A DNA stretch of 64,000 nt from Sphingomonas echinoides (lineage in GTDB: Bacteria; Pseudomonadota; Alphaproteobacteria; Sphingomonadales; Sphingomonadaceae): NCBI RefSeq assembly GCF_029623395.1, contig NZ_JAPYKK010000001.1:359327-423326 (forward strand), given 5' to 3'. Shown here one piece after another: positions 16,137 to 25,383 of the stretch; the first letter of the stretch is position 1, and every line of letters starts with the position of its first letter. The notes below the pieces were generated by a model. It made no database searches. It saw only the letters and a list, made by a program, of their open reading frames with translations, and was not told where the DNA came from. Both the position numbers and the translations under genes were made by a program.

Positions 16137-19100
16137 GCTTCGACACGGTCCTGATCGCCAATCGCGGGGCGATCGCCTGCCGGATCATCCGCACGCTGCG
16201 CCAGATGGGGTTGCGCTCGGTCGCGGTCTATTCCGACGCCGATGCGGGGTCGTTGCACGTCGCCGAAGCGGATCTCGCGATCCGGATCGGCGCCGGGCCG
16301 CCGGGTGAGAGCTATCTCGATATCGCGGCGATCCTGGCGGCGGCGCGCGAAAGCGGCGCGGGGGCGATTCATCCGGGTTACGGCTTCCTTGCGGAGAACC
16401 TGGGTTTTGCCGAGGCATGTGCCGAGGCGGGGATCGTCTTCATCGGGCCGACCCCCGACAATATCCGCGCATTCGGCCTCAAGCACAGCGCGCGGGCGCT
16501 CGCGGTCGCGCACGGTGTCCCGTTGGCACCGGGATCCGATCTGCTGATCGACGTCGAGGCGGCGTCGCGCGCGGCGGCGGAGATCGGCTATCCGGTGATG
16601 CTCAAGGCGACGGCGGGCGGCGGCGGCATCGGGATGCGGATCTGCCGCGACGACGCCGAGATCCGCGACGGGTTCGCCACCGTCGCGCGCCAGGGCGCCG
16701 CCAGTTTCGGCGACGCAGGCGTGTTCCTCGAACGCTACGTCGAACGCGCGCGCCATATCGAGGTACAGATCTTCGGCGATGGCGAAGGCAAGGTCATCGC
16801 GCTGGGCGAGCGCGACTGCTCGCTGCAGCGGCGCAACCAGAAGGTCGTCGAGGAAGCCCCTGCCCCCGATCTCGATCCTGCGGTGCGCGCAGGACTGATC
16901 GCCGCGGCGGTGCGTCTGGGGGAAGCCGCGCGCTACCGCTCCGCCGGCACGGTCGAGTTCCTGTACGATGCGGTGCGCGGCGATTTCTTCTTCCTCGAGG
17001 TCAACACGCGGCTGCAAGTCGAACACGGCGTGACCGAGCAGGTGCTCGGGATCGATCTGGTCGAATGGATGATCCGCGCGGCGGCGGGCGACACCGCGTT
17101 CCTCGATGCCCCGCCGTGCGAACCGCACGGCGCGTCGATCCAGGTGCGGCTCTATGCGGAAGATCCGGCGCTCGACTATCGCCCGACCTCGGGCAAGCTG
17201 ACCGAAGTCGTGTTTCCCGACGTGCGCGTCGAAACCTGGGTCGCGAGCGGAACCGAGGTCAGCAGCTTCTACGACCCGATGCTCGCCAAGCTGATCGTCA
17301 CTGCGCCCGATCGCGACGCGGCGGTGCTGGCGATGCAGGTCGCGCTCGACCAGACCCGGATCGCCGGGATCGAGACCAACCTGCGCTGGCTGCGCGACGT
17401 CGTCCGCACGCCCGCCTTCACGTCGGGCGACGTGTCGACCCGCGCGCTCGACACGGTCGTCTATCATCCGCGCAGCCTGCGCATCCTGTCGGGCGGCACC
17501 GCAACCAGCGTGCAGGATTACCCCGGTCGTCAGGGCTATTGGGCGATCGGCGTGCCCCCGTCGGGACCGATGGATGCGCTGTCGTTCCGGCTCGGCAACC
17601 GGCTGCTCGGCAATGCCGAGGGGCTTGCGGGGCTGGAGATCACCGCGACCGGACCGACGATCCTGTTCAACACCGCCGCAAGCGTCTGCCTGACCGGCGC
17701 GGATTTCGGGGCGACGGTGGATGGCGTCCCGGTCGCACGCAACGCGCCGATCGCGATCGCGGCGGGGCAGACGCTGGCGATGGGCCGCGTCCGCGATGGC
17801 GGGGTGCGCGGGTATCTGCTGGTCGGCGGCGGGCTCGACATTCCGGCCTATCTCGGCAGCCGCAGCACCTTCGATCTCGGCGAATTCGGCGGCAATGCCG
17901 CGCGCCGCGTGGTGGCGGGCGACACGCTGCATCTGGGTGACGCGCCGACCGACACCGCGCCCACGGTTACGCAGATTCCACCGATCGGGACCGACTGGAC
18001 GCTGCGCGTGCTCTACGGCCCGCACGGTGCACCCGATTTCTTCACGCCCGACGATATCGCGACCTTCACCGCGTCCCTCTGGAAGGTCCATTACAACTCC
18101 AACCGCACCGGCGTCCGCCTGATCGGCCCCAAGCCGCATTGGGCGCGCCAGGATGGCGGCGAGGCCGGGCTCCACCCGTCGAACATCCACGACAACCCCT
18201 ATGCGATCGGCGCGATCGATTTCACCGGCGACATGCCGATCGTGCTCGGTCCCGATGGCCCTTCGCTCGGCGGGTTCGTCTGTCCGTTCGTGATCATCGC
18301 AGCAGACCTGTGGAAGATCGGACAACTCGCCGCCGGCGACAGCGTGCGCTTCGCGGTCGTCACGGCAGAGGCGGCAAGCGACGCTGCCACGATGCAATCG
18401 GCATGGCTGGAGGGTGCCGCACCACTGGTCGAAGACGTCCAAGACGGCGCGGCGCAGGAAACCGGCGATCAGTCCCCGATCCTGGCGGATCTTCCCGCCG
18501 CGAACGGGCGACCACGCGTGGTCTATCGCCAGCAGGGCGACCGCAACATCCTGGTCGAATATGGCCCGATCGTGCTCGATCTCGAGCTGAGGATCCGAAT
18601 CCACGCGCTGATGATCGAACTGGAGCGGATCGCGCTGCCCGGTGTGATCGATATCGTCCCCGGCATCCGTTCGCTCCAGCTCCATTTCGACGGGATCGCA
18701 CTCGATCAGGGTTCGGCACTCGCCGCACTCGTCGCCGCGGAGGAGAGGCTCGGCGGGCTCGACGATTTCACGATTCCGTCGCGGATCATCCATCTTCCGC
18801 TCAGCTGGAAGGACCCCGCGATCTACGAGACGATCGCCAAATATCAGGAAGCGGTGCGCGACGATGCGCCGTGGTGCCCCGACAACATCGAGTTCATCCG
18901 CCGCATCAACGGGCTCGACGACGTCGACGCGGTCGAGCGGATCGTGTTCGACGCGACCTATCTCGTGATGGGGCTGGGCGACGTCTATCTCGGCGCGCCG
19001 GTTGCCACCCCGATCGACCCGCGCCACCGGCTGGTGACGACCAAGTACAATCCGGCGCGCACCTGGACCCCGCCCAACGTCGTCGGGATCGGCGGGGCGT

Positions 19101-19744
19101 ACATGTGCATCTACGGGATGGAGGGACCGGGCGGCTATCAGCTGTTCGGCCGCACGATCCAGGTGTGGAACACGCACCGCCAGACCGACGCCTTCGTCGA
19201 TGGCAAGCCGTGGCTGCTGCGCTTCTTCGACCAGATCCGCTTCTTCCCGGTCAGCCATGACGATCTGGTCGACTGGCGGCGCGATTTCCCGCTCGGCCGT
19301 CGCGCGATCCGGGTTGAGGAAACCGAGTTCCGGCTTGCCGATTATCGCGCATTCCTCGCCGACAATGCCGATGCGATCGACGCGTTCCAGCAGCACCGCC
19401 AGGCCGCGTTCGACGAGGAACGCGCCGATTGGGCACGGCGCGGCGAGTTCGACCGGGTCGCCGCGCTGACCGAAGGCGACGCCGATCGCAGCACCGACGC
19501 CGCGATCGTGCTGCCCGAAGGCACCGACTGCATCGAGGCACCGTTCGGGGGCGTCGTGTGGAAACTGCTGGTTGCACCGGGCGACGTGGTCGGGCCGGAA
19601 ACCCAACTCGCGGTGATGGAGGCGATGAAGATGGAATTCCCCGTGGAAGCCCCCGGCGCCGGGACGATCGAGGCGGTCTACGTCACCGAACGCCAGGCGA
19701 TCCAGCCGGGTGTCCCGATGTTCGCCTTCCGGCCAGCGGCATGA
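16133..19744 (+). CDS. Biotin-dependent urea/guanidine carboxylase
   Basis: 1203 residues. Residues about 1-450 are biotin carboxylase (IANRGAIACRIIRTLR, the ATP-grasp GGGGIGMRI, EVNTRLQVEHGVTE). About 455-760 is an AHS2/KipA-like domain (SVQDYPGRQGYWAIGVPPSGPMD) and about 790-1080 carries the AHS1/KipI-like and carboxyltransferase parts (NILVEYGPIVLDLELR, GIGGAYMCIYGMEGPGGYQ). The C-terminal biotinyl domain has AVMEAMKMEF with the biotin Lys near 1166. The classic name is urea carboxylase; with two DUF1989 genes and this ABC transporter it is more likely a guanidine carboxylase making carboxyguanidine. Substrate cannot be proved from sequence by eye. Confidence 0.92.
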   Translation: MSFDTVLIANRGAIACRIIRTLRQMGLRSVAVYSDADAGSLHVAEADLAIRIGAGPPGESYLDIAAILAAARESGAGAIHPGYGFLAENLGFAEACAEAGIVFIGPTPDNIRAFGLKHSARALAVAHGVPLAPGSDLLIDVEAASRAAAEIGYPVMLKATAGGGGIGMRICRDDAEIRDGFATVARQGAASFGDAGVFLERYVERARHIEVQIFGDGEGKVIALGERDCSLQRRNQKVVEEAPAPDLDPAVRAGLIAAAVRLGEAARYRSAGTVEFLYDAVRGDFFFLEVNTRLQVEHGVTEQVLGIDLVEWMIRAAAGDTAFLDAPPCEPHGASIQVRLYAEDPALDYRPTSGKLTEVVFPDVRVETWVASGTEVSSFYDPMLAKLIVTAPDRDAAVLAMQVALDQTRIAGIETNLRWLRDVVRTPAFTSGDVSTRALDTVVYHPRSLRILSGGTATSVQDYPGRQGYWAIGVPPSGPMDALSFRLGNRLLGNAEGLAGLEITATGPTILFNTAASVCLTGADFGATVDGVPVARNAPIAIAAGQTLAMGRVRDGGVRGYLLVGGGLDIPAYLGSRSTFDLGEFGGNAARRVVAGDTLHLGDAPTDTAPTVTQIPPIGTDWTLRVLYGPHGAPDFFTPDDIATFTASLWKVHYNSNRTGVRLIGPKPHWARQDGGEAGLHPSNIHDNPYAIGAIDFTGDMPIVLGPDGPSLGGFVCPFVIIAADLWKIGQLAAGDSVRFAVVTAEAASDAATMQSAWLEGAAPLVEDVQDGAAQETGDQSPILADLPAANGRPRVVYRQQGDRNILVEYGPIVLDLELRIRIHALMIELERIALPGVIDIVPGIRSLQLHFDGIALDQGSALAALVAAEERLGGLDDFTIPSRIIHLPLSWKDPAIYETIAKYQEAVRDDAPWCPDNIEFIRRINGLDDVDAVERIVFDATYLVMGLGDVYLGAPVATPIDPRHRLVTTKYNPARTWTPPNVVGIGGAYMCIYGMEGPGGYQLFGRTIQVWNTHRQTDAFVDGKPWLLRFFDQIRFFPVSHDDLVDWRRDFPLGRRAIRVEETEFRLADYRAFLADNADAIDAFQQHRQAAFDEERADWARRGEFDRVAALTEGDADRSTDAAIVLPEGTDCIEAPFGGVVWKLLVAPGDVVGPETQLAVMEAMKMEFPVEAPGAGTIEAVYVTERQAIQPGVPMFAFRPAA

Positions 19745-21525
19745 GCGCGTTGACGCGGCTCGACGCGACCGCGATTGCCGCCGATGTCACCAGCGGGCGG
19801 CGTTCCGCCGTTACCGTGATTCAGGACGTTCTGGCGCGGATCGCCCTCTATGATGCCGTCCAGCCGCAAGCGTGGATCGCGCGGTTCGATGCGCCGACGC
19901 TGCTCGCGACGGCGCACGCGGTCGACGCCCGGATCGCGGCGGGCGAGCATCTCCCGCTCGCGGGCGTGCCCTTCGCGGTGAAGGACAATATCGACGTCGC
20001 TGGGATCGATACAACCGCCGGCTGCCCGAGCTTCGCCTATCGCCCCGATGCGCCGGCGACGGTCGTCGCGCGGCTGATTGCGGCGGGGGCGATCTGCATC
20101 GGCAAGACCAATCTCGACCAGTTCGCCACCGGCCTCAACGGCACGCGCAGCCCGTATGGCGCCCCCACCAACGTCTATAATCGCGCCTATGTCAGCGGCG
20201 GCTCCAGTTCGGGGTCGGCGGTGGTCGTCGCGGCGGGGCTGGTCGCGTTCGCGCTCGGAACCGACACCGCAGGCTCGGGGCGCGTACCCGCGGCGTTCAA
20301 CCATCTGATCGGGTTCAAGCCCTCGCGCGGGCGCTGGAGTTCGACCGGGCTCGTCCCGGCATGCCGCACGCTTGATTGCATCACGGTGCTCGCCGCGTCG
20401 GTGGCGGATGCGCGGATCGTCGACGATGTCGTCGCCGGGTTCGATCCGTCCGATCCGTTCTCCGTCACGCTCCCCGACCGCCCCCGCCCCGCGCAGCGGC
20501 TCGGGGTCCCGCTCCCGCATCAACGCCCGTGGTTCGGCGACCTCGAATCCGAACGGCTGTACGATCGCGCGCTCGATCGGCTCGCCCGCGCTGGCGCGGA
20601 GATCGTCGCAATCGACATGACCCCGCTCAACGAGACCGCGCAACTGCTCTACGGTGGCCCGTGGGTGGCCGAACGGACCGCCGCGCTCGAAGCGGTGCTG
20701 GCGGCGAACCCCGACGATCTCGACCCGGTCGTGCGCGAAGTGGTCGCAGGCGGGCTCGAGCTGCGCGCGGTCGACCTGTTCAACGGCATCTACCGGCTCG
20801 CAGAGCTACGTCGCGCCGCCGATGCGCTGTGGGAGACGATCGACCTGATCGTGCTGCCGACGACGGGCACGACCTACCGCGTCGCCGAAATGCGCGCCGC
20901 ACCGATCGCGCTCAACAGCAACCTCGGCGCCTATACCAATTTCGTGAACCTGCTCGACATGGCGGCGGTCGCGGTTCCCGCGGGCACGCGGCACAATCGC
21001 ACCGGCTTCGGCATCACGCTGATCGGCCCCGCCGGAACCGACCGTGCGCTGTTAGCGGCGAGCGACGCGTTTCTCGACGGGGCGGATCTCGCCGCGCCAC
21101 CACCCCTGGACCTGGAGGGCCTTATGCAGACCGTCAAACTCGCCGTCGTCGGCGCGCATCTGAAGGACATGCCGCTGCACTGGCAGCTCACCTCGCGCGA
21201 GGCGGTGTTCGTGGAAGCGACCCACACCGCCCCGACCTATCGCCTGTATGCGATGGCGGACAGCGTTCCCCCCAAGCCCGCGCTCGTCCACACCGGCAGC
21301 GGCGACGAAAGCGGCGCGGCGATCGCGGTGGAGATCTACGAACTCGACGTGGCCGCGTTCGGCAGCTTCGTCGTGGACGTACCGCCCCCGCTCGCGATCG
21401 GGACGGTGACGCTGGCGGACGGCAGTACGGTCAAGGGCTTCGTCGCCGAGGCCCGCGCGACCGCCGGTGCCGAAGACATTACCGGCCTCGGCGGCTGGCG
21501 CGCCTATGTCGCGCGGGGTCGCTGA
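19741..21525 (+). CDS. atzF: Allophanate hydrolase
   Basis: 594 residues. An amidase-signature domain fills about 1-440 with Lys81 (FAVKDNID), the Ser-rich loop GGSSSGSA near 153-160 and nucleophile Ser179 in DTAGSGR. The C-terminal domain of about 130 residues (LMQTVKLAVVGAHLKDMPLH, then GGWRAYVA) is the separate allophanate hydrolase C-terminal domain, which decarboxylates the amidase product. Together they turn allophanate into ammonia and CO2. The start overlaps the carboxylase stop in ATGA, so the enzyme is translationally coupled to the step that supplies its substrate. Confidence 0.94.
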   Translation: MSALTRLDATAIAADVTSGRRSAVTVIQDVLARIALYDAVQPQAWIARFDAPTLLATAHAVDARIAAGEHLPLAGVPFAVKDNIDVAGIDTTAGCPSFAYRPDAPATVVARLIAAGAICIGKTNLDQFATGLNGTRSPYGAPTNVYNRAYVSGGSSSGSAVVVAAGLVAFALGTDTAGSGRVPAAFNHLIGFKPSRGRWSSTGLVPACRTLDCITVLAASVADARIVDDVVAGFDPSDPFSVTLPDRPRPAQRLGVPLPHQRPWFGDLESERLYDRALDRLARAGAEIVAIDMTPLNETAQLLYGGPWVAERTAALEAVLAANPDDLDPVVREVVAGGLELRAVDLFNGIYRLAELRRAADALWETIDLIVLPTTGTTYRVAEMRAAPIALNSNLGAYTNFVNLLDMAAVAVPAGTRHNRTGFGITLIGPAGTDRALLAASDAFLDGADLAAPPPLDLEGLMQTVKLAVVGAHLKDMPLHWQLTSREAVFVEATHTAPTYRLYAMADSVPPKPALVHTGSGDESGAAIAVEIYELDVAAFGSFVVDVPPPLAIGTVTLADGSTVKGFVAEARATAGAEDITGLGGWRAYVARGR

Positions 21526-21597
21526 GGGGGCAAAAGCCGCGCGCGCTACGTCATTTGTCCACCTGTCCGCGCGACGCGACCGTTTAAGATAGGCGAG

Positions 21598-21640
21598 AGC
21601 GGGGCGTCGCGTCGATCCTCCCAGGCTGGGCCGCCCCGCT
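21598..21640. terminator. Stem-loop after the carboxylase operon
   Basis: Perfect 9-bp arms AGCGGGGCG / CGCCCCGCT separated by 25 nt, about 70 bp after the allophanate hydrolase stop and before the next gene. There is no clear T-run, so it is a candidate Rho-assisted or weak terminator only. Confidence 0.35.
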
Positions 21641-21708
21641 CGTCGGTTCCTCCGCCTTCAGCCGGGCGAGCCACTCCTCGAAAGCAACAGGAACGGGGTT
21701 TGCGGTCG

Positions 21709-22593
21709 ATGACGAAGACGGTGTTCAATCTCCTCCCGCCCGCGACGGTTGCGGCGGTCGTCCTGTTCTGGGCGTTCGGTCCGGCGGACTGGATCAACAG
21801 CCCGTGGTCGATTCTGGCGGCGACGGCAGTGACCACCGCGTTCGTCCTGGCGCTCGAATGGATCCACGAACGCCACGCTGCCTGGCGCCTCAACCTGCGC
21901 GAATTTGGCACCGATCTGTTCTACATGGTCCTCGGCTCGACCGCGATCGCCTGGGCCACCAGCACCTTCGCCGAGGCACCGCTGAAGGCGATCAAGCAGG
22001 CGCTCGGCATCCACACCGAATGGGCGATGCACGTGCCGTTCGTGCTGCAGGTCGTGCTGGTCATCCTTGTCGTCGAAGTCGGTCAATATTGGATGCACCG
22101 GCTGATGCACAACAATGCGTTCGTGTGGTCGACGCACGCGCCGCATCATCACATCACGCAGCTCAACGCGATGAAGGGCTATGTCGGCAATCCAATCGAG
22201 CTGTTCCTGATCAGCCTCAGCCTGGTCGCGCTGTTCGATCTACCGCAGGCGGCGATCTTCTGTGGTTTCAACGTGCTCGGGGTCGTGTCGACGTTTGCCC
22301 ATGCCAACGTCCGCGCCGATCCGCCGCGCTGGTACGCGCTGTTCTTCACCACCATCCAAAACCACAGCCTGCATCACACCGCGCTCAGCTATGAGGATAC
22401 GCGCTGCAATTATGCCAATTCGCTGATCCTGCTGGATCGGCTGTTCGGCACGTATCGCGAAGGCGAATCCGCGGTCGTGGGCCAGGATGACCGCAAGCGG
22501 CTGACCATCCTCGAACAGATGGTGTTCCCCGCCCGCCCGGTAATCGCGCGGATGGCCGAAAAGCAGCGCAAATCCGCATCGGTTGCAAACTGA
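21709..22593 (+). CDS. Fatty acid hydroxylase / sterol desaturase family protein (first copy)
   Basis: 294 residues with four to five membrane helices. The histidine clusters of the diiron hydroxylase superfamily are present: HRLMH, THAPHHH, and HHTALSYED near the C-terminus. Members hydroxylate or desaturate lipids, sterols or carotenoids. ATG 21709 was chosen over an in-frame TTG at 21700. A homologous protein is encoded on the other strand at 24287-25285, with a secreted propeller and a small membrane protein gene between. The substrate is unknown. Confidence 0.85.
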   Translation: MTKTVFNLLPPATVAAVVLFWAFGPADWINSPWSILAATAVTTAFVLALEWIHERHAAWRLNLREFGTDLFYMVLGSTAIAWATSTFAEAPLKAIKQALGIHTEWAMHVPFVLQVVLVILVVEVGQYWMHRLMHNNAFVWSTHAPHHHITQLNAMKGYVGNPIELFLISLSLVALFDLPQAAIFCGFNVLGVVSTFAHANVRADPPRWYALFFTTIQNHSLHHTALSYEDTRCNYANSLILLDRLFGTYREGESAVVGQDDRKRLTILEQMVFPARPVIARMAEKQRKSASVAN

Positions 22594-22657
22594 ACCCGCG
22601 CCCCATCGCGGCATCGGCCTGCCGCGCACGCCATTCTCGTTTTCTCTGGAGGTCGAT

Positions 22658-23587
22658 CTGAAAAAACATTGGGCAGTCGCGACAGTCATCGGTGGCTGCA
22701 TGGCCTTTGCAACGACCGCGGCGGCGGCGCCGCACGAACGGGTCCTCACCGTTCCCGGTTTTGCCGATTTCCTCGCGGTCGACGGCAAGACCGTGTGGGT
22801 GACCAATGCCGGACGCGTCGAGCATTGGTCCAAGCGCAAGAAGCTCGCGCAGGTCCCGATGGCGCATCCCTGTGGCGCGATGGCGATTTTCGCGGGCTCG
22901 CTATGGGTGGCCGATTGCAAGGACCGCACGCTCAACCGGATCGACCTCAAGACCGCAAAGCTGTCCGTCGCGATCCCGACCGGAATCGGCAACCCCAAGG
23001 GCGAGCTGAACGTGGTGGCGGGGGCTGGGTCGATCTGGGTCAGCAGCGCCGCCACGGGGACGATCGCGCGGGTCGACCCCGCGACGAACGCGGTCGTCGC
23101 CTCGGTTCGGGTCGATCCCGACAGCGATTATCTATCGTTCGGCTTCGGTGCGCTTTGGGCGGCGAGCGGGACCAGCCAGACGCTGCAAAAGATCGACCCG
23201 CACAGCAACAGCGTCGTCGCGAAGACGCCGCTCGGCCGGACGCCGGGGTTCCTCGTCGCGGGTGAAGGCGCGGTCTGGGTGCAGGAACAGGGCGACGGCA
23301 CGGTCGCGCGCGTCGATCCGGTGAGCGCTGCGGTCACTGGCCGGGTCAAGGTCGATGACACGCTCAAGTACGGCGACATCGACGCGGGCGGCGGAAAGGT
23401 GTGGCTGCGCACGACCGCTGGCCAGACGTTCGCCGTCATCGACCCTAAATCGCTCGCGGTGCGCGCGCGGGTCGGCACGGCGTCCGGCAGCGGGGCGCTG
23501 CGCTATACGCCGGCGGGGGTGTGGACGACCGCGCATGATCGCCACACGCTGTCCTGGTGGAGAAAGCCTGCCGCGATCGGTCGCTGA
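22658..23587 (+). CDS. Secreted beta-propeller protein, YncE/Vgb-like, probable CTG start
   Basis: 309 residues. Signal peptide (KKHWAVATVIGGCMAFATTAAAA) then repeated ~40-residue blades with the pattern of YncE/virginiamycin-B-lyase-like propellers (VWVTNAGRVEHW, SLWVADCKD, SIWVSSAATGTIARVDPATN, VWVQEQGDGTVARVDP). A perfect GGAGG at 22648-22652 sits 5 nt before CTG 22658, which would start exactly at the signal peptide. No ATG or GTG is suitably placed: a TTG at 22583 overlaps the previous gene and adds 25 unlikely residues. The protein probably binds ligand or partner in the periplasm; no catalytic residues are evident. Confidence 0.72.
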   Translation: MKKHWAVATVIGGCMAFATTAAAAPHERVLTVPGFADFLAVDGKTVWVTNAGRVEHWSKRKKLAQVPMAHPCGAMAIFAGSLWVADCKDRTLNRIDLKTAKLSVAIPTGIGNPKGELNVVAGAGSIWVSSAATGTIARVDPATNAVVASVRVDPDSDYLSFGFGALWAASGTSQTLQKIDPHSNSVVAKTPLGRTPGFLVAGEGAVWVQEQGDGTVARVDPVSAAVTGRVKVDDTLKYGDIDAGGGKVWLRTTAGQTFAVIDPKSLAVRARVGTASGSGALRYTPAGVWTTAHDRHTLSWWRKPAAIGR

Positions 23588-23605
23588 AGCGACGGGACTG
23601 CGTCG

Positions 23606-24283
23606 CTAGGCGGCGGACACTCGTTTGCGGAACAGCGCGTTGACCAGCCGGTCTTCGAGAATCCGCCCAACGACGTAGAGCACGGCAAAGATTCCGGCGA
23701 AGACATAGGCCGGTGTGGGCGACGGCAGCTTGGCGTCGTCGGCCTTCTTGTCCTTCCCCTTCTTCTTGGGGGGCTCGGGTGCGGGCGCGCCCAGCGCCTG
23801 GTCGATCGGGTTGAGCGGAAAGACCTTCTTTTCGGGTTTCTTGGGCGCGGTACCCGCCTTCTCCGCCGCCTCGGCAACCGCCTTCTGGTGGGCGCTGAGC
23901 AGGATCGTCAACTGCGCCACCGCGAGGAACAGCAAGGGCGCCAGGAAACAGTAGAGCAGCGCGCGGCTGACCAGATCGTACCGCAGCACGGGGCCGGACG
24001 CGCGCTGTTCGAGCGTGAGCACGCCTTCGTCGAAGACGGACATCTTGTCCTGTGCCGCCTGATCCCGTTTCCGGAACACCAGCGTGTCGCCGACGCGGTC
24101 GAAACTCGTCCCGGTTTGCCGGAATACGGGATCGAGCTTGTCGAACACCGCGTCCCGCGAGGCATCGGACGCCAGCGCCACGCTGCCCCGCACGTGCCAG
24201 ATCCATTCGAGGAAGCGCAGGTTCACCGGAAATCCTCGAAGGCGGGGTGGTTCGACCGATGCGAAGGCTCTCGAAGACGCCAT
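23606..24283 (-). CDS. Membrane protein of unknown function
   Basis: 225 residues, not recognised. A soluble N-terminal region of about 100 residues (WIWHVRGSVALASDASRDAV, then VLRYDLVSRALLY), a membrane helix (LLYCFLAPLLFLAVAQLTILL), a Lys/Pro-rich linker (PKKKGKDKK) and a second helix near the end (AYVFAGIFAVLYVVG). It begins 3 bp after the stop of the fatty-acid-hydroxylase-family gene on the same strand, so the two are co-transcribed and may form a complex. The start of the N-terminal region could be later; no strong ribosome site distinguishes the choices. Confidence 0.75.
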   Translation of the reverse strand: MASSRAFASVEPPRLRGFPVNLRFLEWIWHVRGSVALASDASRDAVFDKLDPVFRQTGTSFDRVGDTLVFRKRDQAAQDKMSVFDEGVLTLEQRASGPVLRYDLVSRALLYCFLAPLLFLAVAQLTILLSAHQKAVAEAAEKAGTAPKKPEKKVFPLNPIDQALGAPAPEPPKKKGKDKKADDAKLPSPTPAYVFAGIFAVLYVVGRILEDRLVNALFRKRVSAA

Positions 24284-24286
24284 CGT

Positions 24287-25285
24287 TTATTCGGCCGGAA
24301 CAGCGATCGGCTGCTCCTCCGACGTCCGCCGTCCCATCCTGTGCTTGAGCGACTTGCCGACCTCGGCGAATGGATAGACCATCGTTTCGCGGATCGACAT
24401 GCGGCGTCCGCCTTCCATCCCGAGCAGCTCCGCCTCGCCATCCACGCACGTTCCGAACAGGCGATCGATGATGATCCAGGTCCCGGAATAATTGCTCCGG
24501 CTGGCTTCGAAGTCCTGCGAATGGTGGACGCTGTGATGCTCGGTCGTGTTGAACAGGAAGCGCCACCAGCGCGGCGTGTTGAACCGGACGTTGATGTGCT
24601 GATACACGCTAACCGCTAGGCCGAACGTGCCCGCAAGCAGCGCCGCGCGCGGCAGGAAATCGAAGAAACCGCCGATCCCCAGCCCGATCAGGAACAGCTC
24701 GACCGGATTGCCGACCGCGCCTTTGTTGATGTTGAGCTGCGTGATGTAATGGTGCGGCGCATGGGTCACCCACAATGGGTACCAATTGTGCATCCCGCGA
24801 TGCATCCAATATTGCCCGAAATCGAACAGCACCGAGATCAGGATGGCCTGTACGAGCAACGGCAGCGTCATGAACCAGGCGAACTTGTCCCAGTGCAGCG
24901 CCTTCTGGACATAGTCGATCATGACGTCGTCGCCGATATACCCGTCCAACAGCCGCAGCATCGTATAGCCGATCGCGACGTAGAACAGGTCGGTCGCCGC
25001 CTCTTTCCAGGTCAGGCGCCAGCTGTCGAAGCGCGGATTGACCCATTCGAGCACGAGCAGCAGCGCCTTGAAGCCGATCCCGATCGCGACCGCGGTCGAC
25101 GCCTTGGCAATCGAATTGGGCGCATAATACCAGAAGGCGATGAGCGCGAAGAGCATGGCCGGCTGGAACCAGGTAAAGACGAACTGCTTTACCGGGCCGC
25201 CTTCGACCTTCGGAATATTCTCCCAACCGACCGTGACCGGGGCCTGCGCACCGATCACCCGATTGCCTACGCGCGTTCCCGTCAT
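24287..25285 (-). CDS. Fatty acid hydroxylase / sterol desaturase family protein (second copy)
   Basis: 332 residues, multi-pass membrane protein. The histidine motifs HRGMH, THAPHHYITQ and HHSVHHSQDFE match the diiron fatty-acid-hydroxylase superfamily. It is clearly related to the copy at 21709-22593: both have QYWMHR, a THAPHH(H/Y)ITQLN block and a similar RLFGT(Y/C) motif. It has a longer N-terminus than the first copy. It is followed at 3 bp by the unknown membrane protein. A perfect palindrome lies 58 bp upstream of the start. Confidence 0.85.
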   Translation of the reverse strand: MTGTRVGNRVIGAQAPVTVGWENIPKVEGGPVKQFVFTWFQPAMLFALIAFWYYAPNSIAKASTAVAIGIGFKALLLVLEWVNPRFDSWRLTWKEAATDLFYVAIGYTMLRLLDGYIGDDVMIDYVQKALHWDKFAWFMTLPLLVQAILISVLFDFGQYWMHRGMHNWYPLWVTHAPHHYITQLNINKGAVGNPVELFLIGLGIGGFFDFLPRAALLAGTFGLAVSVYQHINVRFNTPRWWRFLFNTTEHHSVHHSQDFEASRSNYSGTWIIIDRLFGTCVDGEAELLGMEGGRRMSIRETMVYPFAEVGKSLKHRMGRRTSEEQPIAVPAE

Positions 25286-25342
25286 ATGTTTTCCCGTGAA
25301 TCGAGCAGTGCGGTCACGGTATCGAAGCGGTCGAGTCGGCAG

Positions 25343-25362
25343 GATACGTCATTGGACGTATC
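25343..25362. promoter_or_regulatory. Perfect palindrome upstream of hydroxylase-family gene
   Basis: GATACGTC-ATTG-GACGTATC, 8-bp perfect arms around 4 nt, in the 98-bp gap between the kinase stop and the start of the hydroxylase-family gene, both on the minus strand. It could be a repressor operator for the downstream gene or a hairpin ending the upstream operon; no T-run supports the latter. Confidence 0.4.
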
Positions 25363-25383
25363 GCACGGCGCGTGGACCGACGG

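Noticed and set aside
15845..19606. A 1253-codon open frame on the minus strand
   Set aside because: It is the reverse-strand shadow of the carboxylase gene caused by high GC. It has no family motifs and is Arg/Asp-rich, while the plus strand shows all carboxylase motifs.
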